This document shows, piece by piece, positions 1 through 8,995 of a DNA stretch of 64,000 nucleotides. Each line of letters starts with the position of its first letter. The first letter of the stretch is position 1. This DNA comes from RGIG1995 sp045645205 (GTDB lineage Bacteria > Bacillota > Clostridia > Oscillospirales > CAG-272), in assembly GCA_045645205.1 (NCBI GenBank), contig JAZRIJ010000078.1, forward strand, positions 1 through 64,000. Reading direction: 5' to 3'. The notes below the pieces were generated by a model. The model saw nothing but the letters and a program-made list of their open reading frames with translations. It ran no database searches and had not been told where the DNA came from. The position numbers and the translations under genes are program-made.

Positions 1-586
1 GTATGAGAAGTATCTCTTTTTCCTCCTGTATGCTGATTCCCCAGAAGCCTGCGGTCTCTTCATTAATAAGCTGTCTGCTGTGCACAACGGTTCCGCCGCC
101 GGCGCCTGCTTCTCTGGCCGCTACCATAACCTCATTACTGAAGCCTCTGTTTATAACTGCCGCTATAAGACCGTAATTCTTATCATTCATACTGTTTTCT
201 TCTCCCTTTTCGGTAGCTTTTCCGTCTTCGTTTGATACCGGGATATCAACATCCCGTGTTATAATACGCAAAAACAAGCTGCTTGCGCCTGTCAGCGGAA
301 TTGTAAATGCAATACCGCTGTTAACCGTATGCATCTTAAGCTCTTCATGAAGCTTCTGCAGCATTTTATCCGCAAAATGTTTCGGCATCATACTGATAAG
401 CAACCGTTTTTCAGTGCTTCCCAGTCCAAGCATATCCATTATTTCGCTGGATGCCGTTCCCTCCGCAAGAACGCTGTACTGTATCGGAAGTCCGCCCGTC
501 CTAAACATCTCGGCGGCTTTTTTTGCTGATTTTTCTGTAGCAATCAATACTAAAACTCGAACTGACGGATTTTTTTCACTTACCAT
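1..586 (-). CDS. PII-like nitrogen-regulator family protein (partial, C-terminus beyond the window edge)
   Basis: About 195 residues are visible from an ATG preceded by GAGGAGGATTAAAGA; the 3' end is cut by the window edge. The C-terminal half reads GLIAAVINRGFSNEV and then AGAGGGTVVHSR (about residues 139-171), the hallmark of PII-like proteins. The N-terminal half (VLVLIATEKSAKKAAEMF, then LGLGSTEKRLLIS) looks like a second, more diverged PII-like fold, so the protein is probably a tandem. It begins 4 bases after the stop of the DUF1538 membrane protein, so the two are translationally close. Families of this kind are often paired with transporters as sensor subunits. The ligand and the regulated step cannot be read from the sequence. 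Confidence 0.8.
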   Translation of the reverse strand, partial: MVSEKNPSVRVLVLIATEKSAKKAAEMFRTGGLPIQYSVLAEGTASSEIMDMLGLGSTEKRLLISMMPKHFADKMLQKLHEELKMHTVNSGIAFTIPLTGASSLFLRIITRDVDIPVSNEDGKATEKGEENSMNDKNYGLIAAVINRGFSNEVMVAAREAGAGGGTVVHSRQLINEETAGFWGISIQEEKEILLI

Positions 587-589
587 TCT

Positions 590-2113
590 TTAATCCTCCT
601 CCAAGTCGATAATTTCATCACTGTCTTCAGGTACATCGACCTGTACGGTATTCTTCTGCAGCTTTTCTGTCTTGAATCTGTAAACAAGACCCATTATCTG
701 AATTGCGATCAAGGGTGTCAGTGCAACAAGGGCTACAACACCGAATGCGTCTGTCATTATACTTCCGCCGACCGCGGCGCACGCGCCTATACTTAACGGC
801 AGCAAAAACGTCGATGTCATAGGTCCGCTGGCAACACCGCCCGAGTCAAAGGCAATACCGACAAATATCTTCGGTACAAAAAATGACATTGCAAGCGCAA
901 TGATATATCCCGGAATTATTATCCACTGTATCTGTATTCCCGTCAGCACACGGAGCATAGCCAAGCCGACAGATACCGATACACCGATGGACATACACCA
1001 ATTCATAGAGCATACCGATATTGCTCCGTCGGTTACGCTTTCAACCTGATGGTTCAATATCTGTATCGCAGGCTCTGCCTTTACTATATAATAACCTATA
1101 AACATACCTATCGGCACAAGAAGCCATTTGTATTCAAACAGCGCAAGCTGTTCTCCGAGATATGCGCCTACAGGGGCAAAGCCTAAATTTACTCCGCACA
1201 AAAACAGTACCAGACCTACATAAGTGTAGCCTATACCGATAAGGATCTTCAATATCTGCTTTCCGTGATAACGGCGGCATAAAAGCTGGAATATCACAAA
1301 CACCGCAACTATGGGAAGAAGTGATATAAACACCTCTTCGGCAAACTTCGGAAGTCCTTTGAAAAACACATTTGCAACATCCCGTGTTGTGCTTACGGTC
1401 TCAATATCGGTCAACGCGTATTCGGCATAATCGGGCTTAAAAAAACAGCCCAGTATCATTACTGCCAAGATCGGTCCTATACTCGATAAAGCAACAAGAC
1501 CGAAACTGTCGCTTTCAGCGTTCTTGTCGCTTCGCACCGATGCAAGACCGACACCCATTGCCATTATAAAAGGAACTGTCATAGGTCCTGTCGTTACACC
1601 GCCCGAGTCAAAGGCTACAGCCACAAAATTTTTCGGAACAAAAAATGAAAGAATGAGCAATACCGTATAAAACACCAAAAGCATTGCTGAAAGACTTATC
1701 TGGTCCCTTATTCTCGCAATTGCAAGCGCTAAAAATATTCCCACGCCGATTGCTACTGCAATAATAAGAAAAGTATTCGGAACTCCGGGAACCTGTTCTG
1801 CCAATACCTGCAGATCGGGTTCCGATATGGTTATGATAAAGCCCATTATAAAGCCGACCAAAAGTACTATCAGTACCCTCTTCGACTTTGATATCTGAAC
1901 ACCGATGCCCTCTCCCAACGGAGTCATTGCCATTTCCGCGCCGAGCTGAAAAAGTCCCATTCCTAAAATAAGCATTACAGCTCCTGTCAAAAACAGTACT
2001 ATATGCCCTAATTCCATAGGCACGAGAAATACGCTTATAAGCAATACTATAGCGGTTATCGGAAGAACGGCGGTAAGAGATTCTCTTGTTTTTTCTTTAA
2101 GCTTTGGATTCAT
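590..2113 (-). CDS. DUF1538 integral membrane protein
   Basis: This 507-residue polytopic membrane protein is built from two similar halves. Each carries the motif FDSGGVxxGPMT (about residue 168 and again about residue 428), which identifies the DUF1538 family; full-length members with both repeats are usually about this size. It is probably a transporter with an inverted or tandem repeat fold, but no substrate is known. The last residues are acidic. The PII-like gene follows within 4 bases, which suggests a transporter plus PII sensor pair. A -10-like TATAAT lies between the upstream terminator (2155-2184) and the ATG, so this is probably a separate two-gene operon. Confidence 0.85.
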   Translation of the reverse strand: MNPKLKEKTRESLTAVLPITAIVLLISVFLVPMELGHIVLFLTGAVMLILGMGLFQLGAEMAMTPLGEGIGVQISKSKRVLIVLLVGFIMGFIITISEPDLQVLAEQVPGVPNTFLIIAVAIGVGIFLALAIARIRDQISLSAMLLVFYTVLLILSFFVPKNFVAVAFDSGGVTTGPMTVPFIMAMGVGLASVRSDKNAESDSFGLVALSSIGPILAVMILGCFFKPDYAEYALTDIETVSTTRDVANVFFKGLPKFAEEVFISLLPIVAVFVIFQLLCRRYHGKQILKILIGIGYTYVGLVLFLCGVNLGFAPVGAYLGEQLALFEYKWLLVPIGMFIGYYIVKAEPAIQILNHQVESVTDGAISVCSMNWCMSIGVSVSVGLAMLRVLTGIQIQWIIIPGYIIALAMSFFVPKIFVGIAFDSGGVASGPMTSTFLLPLSIGACAAVGGSIMTDAFGVVALVALTPLIAIQIMGLVYRFKTEKLQKNTVQVDVPEDSDEIIDLEED

Positions 2114-2154
2114 TCTTTCCCGTCTTTCGTTTATTATTTTTATAATAGTATTAT

Positions 2155-2184
2155 AAAAAAGAGGGGCGGTTAAACCCCTCTTTT
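2155..2184 (-). terminator. Intrinsic terminator of the purD-ispH operon
   Basis: On the minus strand AAAAGAGGGG pairs with CCCCTCTTTT and a T run follows. It lies just after the ispH/S1 stop and just before the DUF1538 gene. Confidence 0.85.
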
Positions 2185-2238
2185 AACATCGGCCTCTTTT
2201 ATCGGGGGTCGAATGCAACTTGTATGATCCATTCAGAA

Positions 2239-4305
2239 TTATTCAGCGTCTGCTTCCTTCTGCTCGTCGGGTATGTAGTCTTCGGGCATTGCTTCTTCAG
2301 CTGCCTTAGCTTCTTCGATAAGCGCCCTGACAGAAAGGCTGATCTTGTGATTTTCCATATCAATGTCTGTGATCTTTGCATCGATCTGCTGACCGAGTTC
2401 AAGAACATCAGCAGGCTTGTTGATCTTTCTGTCTGCGATCTGTGAAATATGGATAAGACCGTCAACACCGGGAAGAACTTCTGCAAATGCGCCAAAAGGC
2501 ATCATGTTTACAATCTTAACATTTGCAACATCACCTACTGCATACTTTTCAACAAAAGCATTCCAAGGATTGTTTTCTTCTGTCTTGTAGCCGAGAGAAA
2601 TTCTCTTTGCTTCTGCATCAAAATCCTTAACATATACTGTAAGAGTTTCGCCGACAGATACGATCTCGGAGGGGTGCTTGAAGTGTGTCCAAGCAAGCTC
2701 TGTGCTGTGGATCATACCGTCAACGCCGCCAAGGTCAACGAATACGCCGTAGTTTGTGATAGACTTAACAACGCCTTCGTATTTCTTATCCTTTTCGATA
2801 GCTGCCCAGAATGCTTCTTCAGCAGCCTTCTTTTCTTCTCTTACAACAACACGGATAGAAGCAACTGCTCTTCTTCTCTGCTCGTTGATGTCGATTATCT
2901 TTACTCTGCGCTCTGCGCCCTTAAGTACAGAAAGGTCTGCATCCTTTGAAAGTCCTGTGTGTGATGCGGGAACGAAAAGCTTCTGTCCCTCGGCATAAAC
3001 AAGTACGCCGCCTCTTACGATATCGGTTACCTTACCCTCAAGGATCTTACCCTCGTTGTAGCATTCAACGATATTCTTCCAGTTTGTGATAGCGTCAACT
3101 CTCTTCTTGGAAAGTGATGCAACACCGTCGATATCGCTTACTCTTGTAACCATGACCTCAATTTCGTCGCCTACCTTAAACTCATCTTCAAGTTTAACTG
3201 CAGGATTCTCGGAAACCTCGCTGTAAGGAACGATGCCGGTAACCTTTGCGCCAAGGTCAACCTGAACCTCGTTAGAGTTTACCGCAAGTACGATACCCTT
3301 TACGATTTCACCTGTATTTAAAGTTTTGAAAGATTCCTCAAGCATTGCAGCAAAGCTGTTTTCATCGGTTGTTTCAAAAGACTCCTGAGTCAAGTCCTTT
3401 TCGATGTTCTGTGTAATTTCGCTCATTTTGTTTTTTACCTCCTCTATGATACCGCCGGGTGTCGATGCACCGGCAGATATGCCAACTTTAGATATTTTTC
3501 CCAAAAGCTCTGTCCGAAGCTCCGAGGCGTTCTCAATCAAAACTGTGTTTGGCTGATACTTCTTCGCCGTTTCGTAAAGCTTGTTGGTATTGGAGCTGTT
3601 TCTGCCCCCTATGATAACCATAAAATCGACTTTTTGCGCCAACAAAGCGGTCTCTGTCTGTCGATTTTCGGTAACACTACATATTGTATCAAAAATATAT
3701 GAATTTGTATATACTTTTTCAAGAATTTTTTGAGTTTTTTTCCATTCTGTTAGTTTTTGTGTTGTCTGGGACACTACGACGACGTTTTTTTGTGCATTTT
3801 TATGAATTTTCAGCTTCTCATCAAGCTCTTCGGCATCGGAAAACACCTCAACCTCCCCCAAAGCAAAGCTTACTATACCCTTTACCTCGGGATGATTAGG
3901 GTCGCCGAATACATAAAGCAGCGTATCCTCCTTTGCGTTGTCCTTTACAATCTTATGTATTTTCTTAACGTAAGGACAAGCGCAGTCAAGCATATCGAAG
4001 TATTCGTTTTCTTTCGCAAACCTCTCTAACTTGTCATATATATGCTTGGTCACACCGTGCGCTCTGACCACAACCGTACACGGATTCTGTTCGCTGCATT
4101 CGTTAAACACACGGTCGATATCCGCTTCCTCTATTACCTCGACACCCTTTTTTGAAAGATCTTCTGAAATAGTGGGATTGTGTATCAAATGCCCCAAGGT
4201 ATATATTTTCCCTGCGCTTTTCTTTTTTATAAGCTCGTATACGGAATTGACTGCCCTGTCAACTCCAAAGCAAAAGCCTGCGTTTTTGGCAATCTCTATT
4301 TTCAT
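2239..4305 (-). CDS. ispH: 4-hydroxy-3-methylbut-2-enyl diphosphate reductase fused to S1 RNA-binding domains
   Basis: Residues 1 to about 285 are IspH, the iron-sulfur enzyme that makes IPP and DMAPP in the last step of the MEP isoprenoid pathway. The three cluster cysteines are visible: C12 in NAGFCFG, C110 in DCACPYVKK and C209 in DTICSVTENRQ. From about residue 330 four S1/OB-fold repeats follow (for example GEIVKGIVLAVNSNEVQVDL, and YGVFVDLGGVDGMIH followed by GAFAEVLPGVDGLIHIS), resembling ribosomal protein S1. The IspH-S1 fusion is a known feature of many Clostridia and is not an assembly artefact. It is the last gene of the purD-cmk-plsC operon and ends in a terminator. The S1 half may bind mRNA or the ribosome. 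Confidence 0.95.
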   Translation of the reverse strand: MKIEIAKNAGFCFGVDRAVNSVYELIKKKSAGKIYTLGHLIHNPTISEDLSKKGVEVIEEADIDRVFNECSEQNPCTVVVRAHGVTKHIYDKLERFAKENEYFDMLDCACPYVKKIHKIVKDNAKEDTLLYVFGDPNHPEVKGIVSFALGEVEVFSDAEELDEKLKIHKNAQKNVVVVSQTTQKLTEWKKTQKILEKVYTNSYIFDTICSVTENRQTETALLAQKVDFMVIIGGRNSSNTNKLYETAKKYQPNTVLIENASELRTELLGKISKVGISAGASTPGGIIEEVKNKMSEITQNIEKDLTQESFETTDENSFAAMLEESFKTLNTGEIVKGIVLAVNSNEVQVDLGAKVTGIVPYSEVSENPAVKLEDEFKVGDEIEVMVTRVSDIDGVASLSKKRVDAITNWKNIVECYNEGKILEGKVTDIVRGGVLVYAEGQKLFVPASHTGLSKDADLSVLKGAERRVKIIDINEQRRRAVASIRVVVREEKKAAEEAFWAAIEKDKKYEGVVKSITNYGVFVDLGGVDGMIHSTELAWTHFKHPSEIVSVGETLTVYVKDFDAEAKRISLGYKTEENNPWNAFVEKYAVGDVANVKIVNMMPFGAFAEVLPGVDGLIHISQIADRKINKPADVLELGQQIDAKITDIDMENHKISLSVRALIEEAKAAEEAMPEDYIPDEQKEADAE

Positions 4306-4326
4306 TATATTATCCCTTTTTATTTT

Positions 4327-4917
4327 TTAAAGCAACTCGAGGATTTTCTTAAAAATGTATTCCGAGGCATTCTCGTACTCGGACCTTGTACCGTTTTCAA
4401 TGCCCAGCTCTTTGTTCGGTATCACATCGCCTATGTTTATATACACCTTTCGGAACGGTATAATACGGTAATTCTTTGACTTTACGGAAACGGGTAAAAC
4501 ATCTGCCCCCGAACGATAAGCTATCATACCTACACCTGACTTGAACTCCGTTGCATCAGGTTCTGTTCCTATATATCTTTTCCCTTGCGGAAATACGCCT
4601 ACCGCATCTCCGTTTTTCAAATGAGATATAGCCGTTTTTATCGCCGCGGGGTCTGCCGCGCCTCTATGCACGGGAAATGCGCCCAAAGTCTTTATAAGCA
4701 GATTTAACATCGGAATTTTGAACAGTGAAGCTTTCGCCATAAAACGCACCTGTCTGTCCATTACCGCGCCCAGTATTATCGGGTCCCAGTTCGATATATG
4801 GTTGGGGCAAACAATAAGCGCCCCCTCGGGTATCTTCTCAATACCGTTTACCTCAACTCTGAAAAGTACTATGAAAAAATTTTTAAGTATTTTTCTTATA
4901 AAAGAGTAAAACTTCAT
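4327..4917 (-). CDS. plsC: 1-acyl-sn-glycerol-3-phosphate acyltransferase
   Basis: This 196-residue PlsC-family enzyme has the HX4D catalytic motif in NHISNWDP (about residues 40-47), the substrate-binding block VFPQGKR (about 108-114; FPEGTR in most relatives) and VLPVSV. It acylates lysophosphatidic acid to phosphatidic acid at the membrane during phospholipid synthesis. An N-terminal hydrophobic stretch could sit on the membrane. It lies 25 bases after cmk and 21 bases before ispH, the usual Clostridial order, so it is co-transcribed. Confidence 0.9.
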   Translation of the reverse strand: MKFYSFIRKILKNFFIVLFRVEVNGIEKIPEGALIVCPNHISNWDPIILGAVMDRQVRFMAKASLFKIPMLNLLIKTLGAFPVHRGAADPAAIKTAISHLKNGDAVGVFPQGKRYIGTEPDATEFKSGVGMIAYRSGADVLPVSVKSKNYRIIPFRKVYINIGDVIPNKELGIENGTRSEYENASEYIFKKILELL

Positions 4918-4942
4918 TTTTTCAAACTCTCTCTTATTTATT

Positions 4943-5608
4943 TTATTTAATACGGCTGTTTATTATGTCTGTAATAGCCGAAATAGTTTCTTCTATATTA
5001 AGAAAAGAGCTGTCGAGCATTATTGCATCATGAGCGGGGACTGCGGGAGCAACCGCCCTCGTTCTGTCGTCCTCGTCTCTTTTCAGCATATCGGAAAGCA
5101 CTTCATCATATGTCGTCTCTATCCCCTTTTCGATAAGCTCCTTGTAACGTCTTTTCGCCCTAACCTCATCACTTGCAAAAAGAAATATCTTTACCTCAGC
5201 ATCAGGAAATATTACTGTTCCTATATCTCTTCCGTCCATAATAACATTGTTCGTCAAAGCAGTATTCCTCTGTATATCAAGCAAAAACGCTCTTACCTTC
5301 GGAATTGCCGACACCTTTGATGCGTACATAGATATTTGGGGGAGTCTTATATCGGCATTTACATTCTCACCGTTCAGCAAAACCACCTGACCATCTTCCG
5401 ACTGGGTAAGCTTCAGATCAATATATTTCAGATTTTCAACAACAGACTCAGAATTTGTAACATCAATACCGTTTCTGAACATATACAGACCGATAGCACG
5501 GTAAAGTGCGCCTGTGTCAACATATAAAATATTCAGTTTTTTTGCAACTGCGCGCGCCATTACACTTTTGCCCGAGCCTGACGGCCCATCTAATGCTATT
5601 TTATACAT
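4943..5608 (-). CDS. cmk: Cytidylate kinase
   Basis: This 221-residue enzyme has the P-loop GPSGSGKS at residues 8-15, the family block VDTGALYRAIGLY, the DGRDIGTVIFPDA segment and the lid RAKRRYKEL. It phosphorylates CMP and dCMP with ATP. Length and motif order are typical of bacterial Cmk. It sits between the FAD oxidoreductase and plsC on one strand with short gaps, a common Clostridial cluster. Confidence 0.95.
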   Translation of the reverse strand: MYKIALDGPSGSGKSVMARAVAKKLNILYVDTGALYRAIGLYMFRNGIDVTNSESVVENLKYIDLKLTQSEDGQVVLLNGENVNADIRLPQISMYASKVSAIPKVRAFLLDIQRNTALTNNVIMDGRDIGTVIFPDAEVKIFLFASDEVRAKRRYKELIEKGIETTYDEVLSDMLKRDEDDRTRAVAPAVPAHDAIMLDSSFLNIEETISAITDIINSRIK

Positions 5609-5651
5609 AAGCCTTTGTTTTTTCTCCCTGTATTATAAATTTTTTATACTT

Positions 5652-6896
5652 TTATTCACTTGCAACAGCCGCCGCGGCAACATTTGCCGTCGAAAATGCT
5701 ATTTGCAGGTTAAAGCCTCCCGTGTATGCATCAACGTCGATTACCTCTCCTGCAAAATACAGATTTTCTATCTTCTTTGACATCATAGTTTTCGGGTCTA
5801 TTTCCTTTACGTCAACGCCGCCTGAGGTTATGATAGCTTCCGCTATAGGTCTAAAGGCGCTTACTGTACATTCAAGGCATTTTAAGGTCTTCAGTATGGT
5901 CTGCCTTTCCGTCTTGGTTATACAGTTAACCTTACGGTCTTGCGGAATACCCGTTAACTCAACAAATATCGGTATAAGCTTTTGAGGGAGCAAATCCGAC
6001 AGAGAATTTACAAAATTCTTGTTCTTGTTCTTCTCAAAATCGGAAAGAAGTCTGTTGTCAAGAGTTTTTTCATCAAGCGCGGGTTTTAGGTCTATCCTGA
6101 TTACGTACCTGTCCCTTTCCATAGGCTTCATATGGCATGACGCGCTGAGTACCGTAGGACCTGACAGTCCGAAATGGGTAAACAACAGCTCTCCAAAATC
6201 GGAATATATTTCTTTTTGTTTTTTCTTATCAAAAACCGTCACGCTGATGTTTTTCAACGAAAGTCCCATAAGAGCCTTCACCCATTTTTCTTTTGTCTCA
6301 AGAGGAACAAGCGAAGGTTTCGGCGGGATAATATTTATCCCCACGCTTTCGGCAAACTTATAACCATCTCCGTCAGAGCCTGTCTGCGAATATGACACTC
6401 CGCCCGTACACACAACGACTCTGTCATAGTTTTCTGTTTTTCCGCGCACCCTAACTCCTGTTACTTTTCCGTTCTCGCATACCAATCCGTCAACCTTTTC
6501 ATATAATATTTTGACACCGTTATTTTTACAGTAATCACGCAAGGCATCAACTATATCAAAAGCTCTGTCGGATACAGGAAAAACTCTGTTTCCCCTCTCG
6601 GTCTTCAAGGGTACTCCCATTACCTCGAAGAAATTCATCGTGTCCTCCGAGGTAAATGCAGAATATGCTCCGTAAAGAAACTTCGGATTCGTGGGAATGT
6701 TTTCTAAAAAAGTATTTCTGTCGCAGTTGTTTGTAACGTTGCATCTGCCCTTGCCCGTTATGGCAAGCTTTCGGCCCACTGCGTTCTTCTTTTCGTAAAG
6801 GGTAACCTCACAGCCGAGAGATGCCGCCTTGCCCGAGCACATCATACCTGCCGGTCCGCCCCCTATTACACAAACCTTTATTCTGTCTCGGCTCAT
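5652..6896 (-). CDS. NAD(P)/FAD-dependent oxidoreductase, HI0933/YhiN (BaiN-like) family
   Basis: This 414-residue flavoprotein has an N-terminal dinucleotide-binding motif GGGPAGMMCSGKAASLG and the family signature GRKLAITGKGRCNVTN (about residues 41-56). Near the C-terminus are TSGGVDVKEIDPKTM and the FAD-contacting LYFAGEVIDVDAYTGGFN. Members of this family are predicted oxidoreductases; a few act on bile-acid intermediates, but the function here is not known. Its start overlaps the end of purD by 4 bases (ATGA), showing translational coupling. Confidence 0.85.
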   Translation of the reverse strand: MSRDRIKVCVIGGGPAGMMCSGKAASLGCEVTLYEKKNAVGRKLAITGKGRCNVTNNCDRNTFLENIPTNPKFLYGAYSAFTSEDTMNFFEVMGVPLKTERGNRVFPVSDRAFDIVDALRDYCKNNGVKILYEKVDGLVCENGKVTGVRVRGKTENYDRVVVCTGGVSYSQTGSDGDGYKFAESVGINIIPPKPSLVPLETKEKWVKALMGLSLKNISVTVFDKKKQKEIYSDFGELLFTHFGLSGPTVLSASCHMKPMERDRYVIRIDLKPALDEKTLDNRLLSDFEKNKNKNFVNSLSDLLPQKLIPIFVELTGIPQDRKVNCITKTERQTILKTLKCLECTVSAFRPIAEAIITSGGVDVKEIDPKTMMSKKIENLYFAGEVIDVDAYTGGFNLQIAFSTANVAAAAVASE

Positions 6897-8158
6897 TTTC
6901 TGCCGATGTCGTTTCTGTAATGCATTTTTTCAAAGCTTATATTCTTCAAAGCGGAATATGACCTTTCAATAGCCGCTTCAAGCGTTTTACCCGTTGCTGT
7001 AACCCCCAGCACTCTTCCGCCTGCTGTATATATCTTGCCGTTTTCAGCCTTTGTTCCCGCATGGTAAACAAACAGGTCGTCAGACTTGAATACCTCGCTG
7101 TCAAGACCGCTTATTTCCTTACCCGATTCATACTTTGAGGGGTAGCCGCCCGATGCAAGTACGATACAAACAGCCGCATCCTCCGACCACTCTATGCTTA
7201 TCTTATCAAGCTTTTCGTCTATAACAGCATTGATTATATCAATAAAATCTGTTTTCAGTCTCGGCAAAACCGCCTGTGTTTCGGGGTCGCCGAAACGCGC
7301 GTTGTATTCAATAACGCGTGGTCCCTTGGGAGTAAGCATAAGTCCAAAGTAAATTACTCCCTTAAAGGTTCTGCCCTCGCTGTTCATAGCGTCCATTGTA
7401 GGCTTAAATATAGTCCTATAACACTCGTCAGCAACAGCATCAGTATAATTTTTGCTGGGAGAAAATGCTCCCATGCCACCGGTGTTGAGACCCATATCGT
7501 TGTCTAACGCTCTCTTGTGATCCTGCGCCGAAACCATAGGAACAATAGTCTTACCGTCTGTAAATGCAAGTACCGATACCTCGGGACCTGTCAAAAACTC
7601 TTCAATTACAACTCTGCTGCCCGACTCTCCGAACACCTTGTCGCACATAATGCTCTTTATCGCATCCTCCGCCTCGGCATAGTTCTGCGCAATAATAACC
7701 CCCTTACCGAGTGCAAGTCCGTCAGCCTTGATAACAGCGGGATATTCATTCTGCGCCTTTATATAATCAAGCGCCGTTGAAGCATCGTCAAATACCTCAT
7801 AATTTGCTGTAGGTATATTATACTTCTTCATCAGCTCTTTTGAAAAGACTTTACTGCCTTCAATTATAGCCGCGCACTGACGCGGACCGAAAGCACGTAT
7901 CCCCTTTGCTTCAAGTGCGTCAACAGCCCCCAGCATAAGCGGATCATCAGGCGCTACAAAAACAAGATCTATTTTATTTTCTACTGCTGTATTTACAATG
8001 CCCTCAATATCGGTCGCCTTTACGGGAATACAGGTTGCAATAGATGCAATACCTCCGTTTCCGGGCGCGCAATATATTTCGGGGGCATATTTGCTTTCAT
8101 GTAATTTTTTTACTATGGCGTGCTCTCTTCCGCCGCCGCCAACAACAAGTATCTTCAT
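6893..8158 (-). CDS. purD: Phosphoribosylamine-glycine ligase (GAR synthetase)
   Basis: This 421-residue ATP-grasp enzyme carries out the second step of de novo purine synthesis, joining glycine to phosphoribosylamine. Visible are the N-terminal VVGGGGREHAIV, the ATP-grasp block YPAVIKADGLALGKGV (about 137-152) and the family signature RFGDPETQAVLP (about 283-294). The length is normal. It is the first visible gene of the operon purD-FAD oxidoreductase-cmk-plsC-ispH; the other pur genes are not nearby. AGGAAGAG lies just upstream of the ATG. Confidence 0.95.
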   Translation of the reverse strand: MKILVVGGGGREHAIVKKLHESKYAPEIYCAPGNGGIASIATCIPVKATDIEGIVNTAVENKIDLVFVAPDDPLMLGAVDALEAKGIRAFGPRQCAAIIEGSKVFSKELMKKYNIPTANYEVFDDASTALDYIKAQNEYPAVIKADGLALGKGVIIAQNYAEAEDAIKSIMCDKVFGESGSRVVIEEFLTGPEVSVLAFTDGKTIVPMVSAQDHKRALDNDMGLNTGGMGAFSPSKNYTDAVADECYRTIFKPTMDAMNSEGRTFKGVIYFGLMLTPKGPRVIEYNARFGDPETQAVLPRLKTDFIDIINAVIDEKLDKISIEWSEDAAVCIVLASGGYPSKYESGKEISGLDSEVFKSDDLFVYHAGTKAENGKIYTAGGRVLGVTATGKTLEAAIERSYSALKNISFEKMHYRNDIGRK

Positions 8159-8247
8159 ACTCTTCCTCCGATTGTCTTTTAATTTAAATTATAATTAGTT
8201 TTTATTTTACATCATTATCTTTTAAAAGTCAATAAAACTAAGGTAAT

Positions 8248-8280
8248 AAAAAAAGATATTGCATTTTTGTTTACAATATC
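8248..8280 (-). terminator. Intrinsic terminator of the pepT-HAD-mntP operon
   Basis: On the minus strand GATATTG and CAATATC pair and are followed by TTTTTTTA. It lies downstream of mntP. Confidence 0.75.
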
Positions 8281-8314
8281 CATTCCTCTGTAACGGACAG
8301 GCTTGCCCAAAATT

Positions 8315-8382
8315 ATATCTGTAAGAATAATATTATCGAAAATTAATGTAGCTTTTATTCATTATGTTATTCTTGCAGATAT
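8315..8382. other. 16-bp inverted repeat between mntP and its terminator
   Basis: ATATCTGTAAGAATAA at 8315-8330 is matched by TTATTCTTGCAGATAT at 8367-8382, with one G-T pair. A further ATATCTGTG occurs at 8399. It may be a 3'-UTR hairpin or the footprint of a small mobile element. No gene is visible in this stretch. Confidence 0.5.
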
Positions 8383-8417
8383 GAATTTGTGCAAACCTCA
8401 TATCTGTGTTAGTACAC

Positions 8418-8984
8418 TCAAAGTACGCCAAGTCCTTCGAGAAGGAATTTGAACGCCATTACTATAAGTATCACTCCGCCTGCGGCTTCGGCTTTGGATT
8501 TATACTTAGTACCAAATACGTTACCTATCTTCACTCCGATAAACGAGAACAGGAATGTTGTTATACCTATTATTGCAACTGTAGAGAATATTTCAACATT
8601 CTGCATAGAGAAGGCTACCCCTGCTGCCATAGCATCAATACTTGTCGCCACAGCAAGAACACCCAAGGTCTTGAAATCAAGAGCTGAATCAAGACATTCA
8701 TCACATTCCTTTGAAAACGCTTCCTTCAGCATATTTGCGCCTATTACGGCAAGTAAAATAAACGCTACCCAATGGTCTACCGCCTCTATGTACTGACGGA
8801 ACATGCTGCCGAGGAAAAATCCTATAAGCGGCATTAATGCCTGAAATATACCAAAATAAAGTCCTACCTTTACTGCGTGTCTTACCTTGAAACCTTTGCC
8901 GAGCGAAAGTCCCTTGCATATCGCAACGGCAAATGCGTCCATCGACAAGCCTATTGCCGTCCCCAAAATCGCTATAATGTCCAT
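8418..8984 (-). CDS. mntP: Manganese efflux pump MntP
   Basis: This 188-residue polytopic protein has the MntP layout: two three-helix halves, each with an acidic membrane motif (GLSMDAFAVAICKGL at about 13-27 and ATSIDAMAAGVAFSM at about 112-126). It exports Mn2+ across the cytoplasmic membrane. It is the third gene after pepT and a HAD phosphatase, only 11 bases from the latter. No manganese riboswitch is expected directly upstream because the gene is internal to an operon, and none was seen. Confidence 0.92.
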   Translation of the reverse strand: MDIIAILGTAIGLSMDAFAVAICKGLSLGKGFKVRHAVKVGLYFGIFQALMPLIGFFLGSMFRQYIEAVDHWVAFILLAVIGANMLKEAFSKECDECLDSALDFKTLGVLAVATSIDAMAAGVAFSMQNVEIFSTVAIIGITTFLFSFIGVKIGNVFGTKYKSKAEAAGGVILIVMAFKFLLEGLGVL

Positions 8985-8995
8985 AGTTTCTCCCT

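Noticed and set aside
2224..2949. Plus-strand open frames opposite the ispH/S1 gene
   Set aside because: They are antisense shadows of a highly conserved gene, with no ribosome-binding site or known product.
8315..8382. Insertion sequence or MITE
   Set aside because: Only one inverted repeat pair is present, without target-site duplication or another copy in the window.
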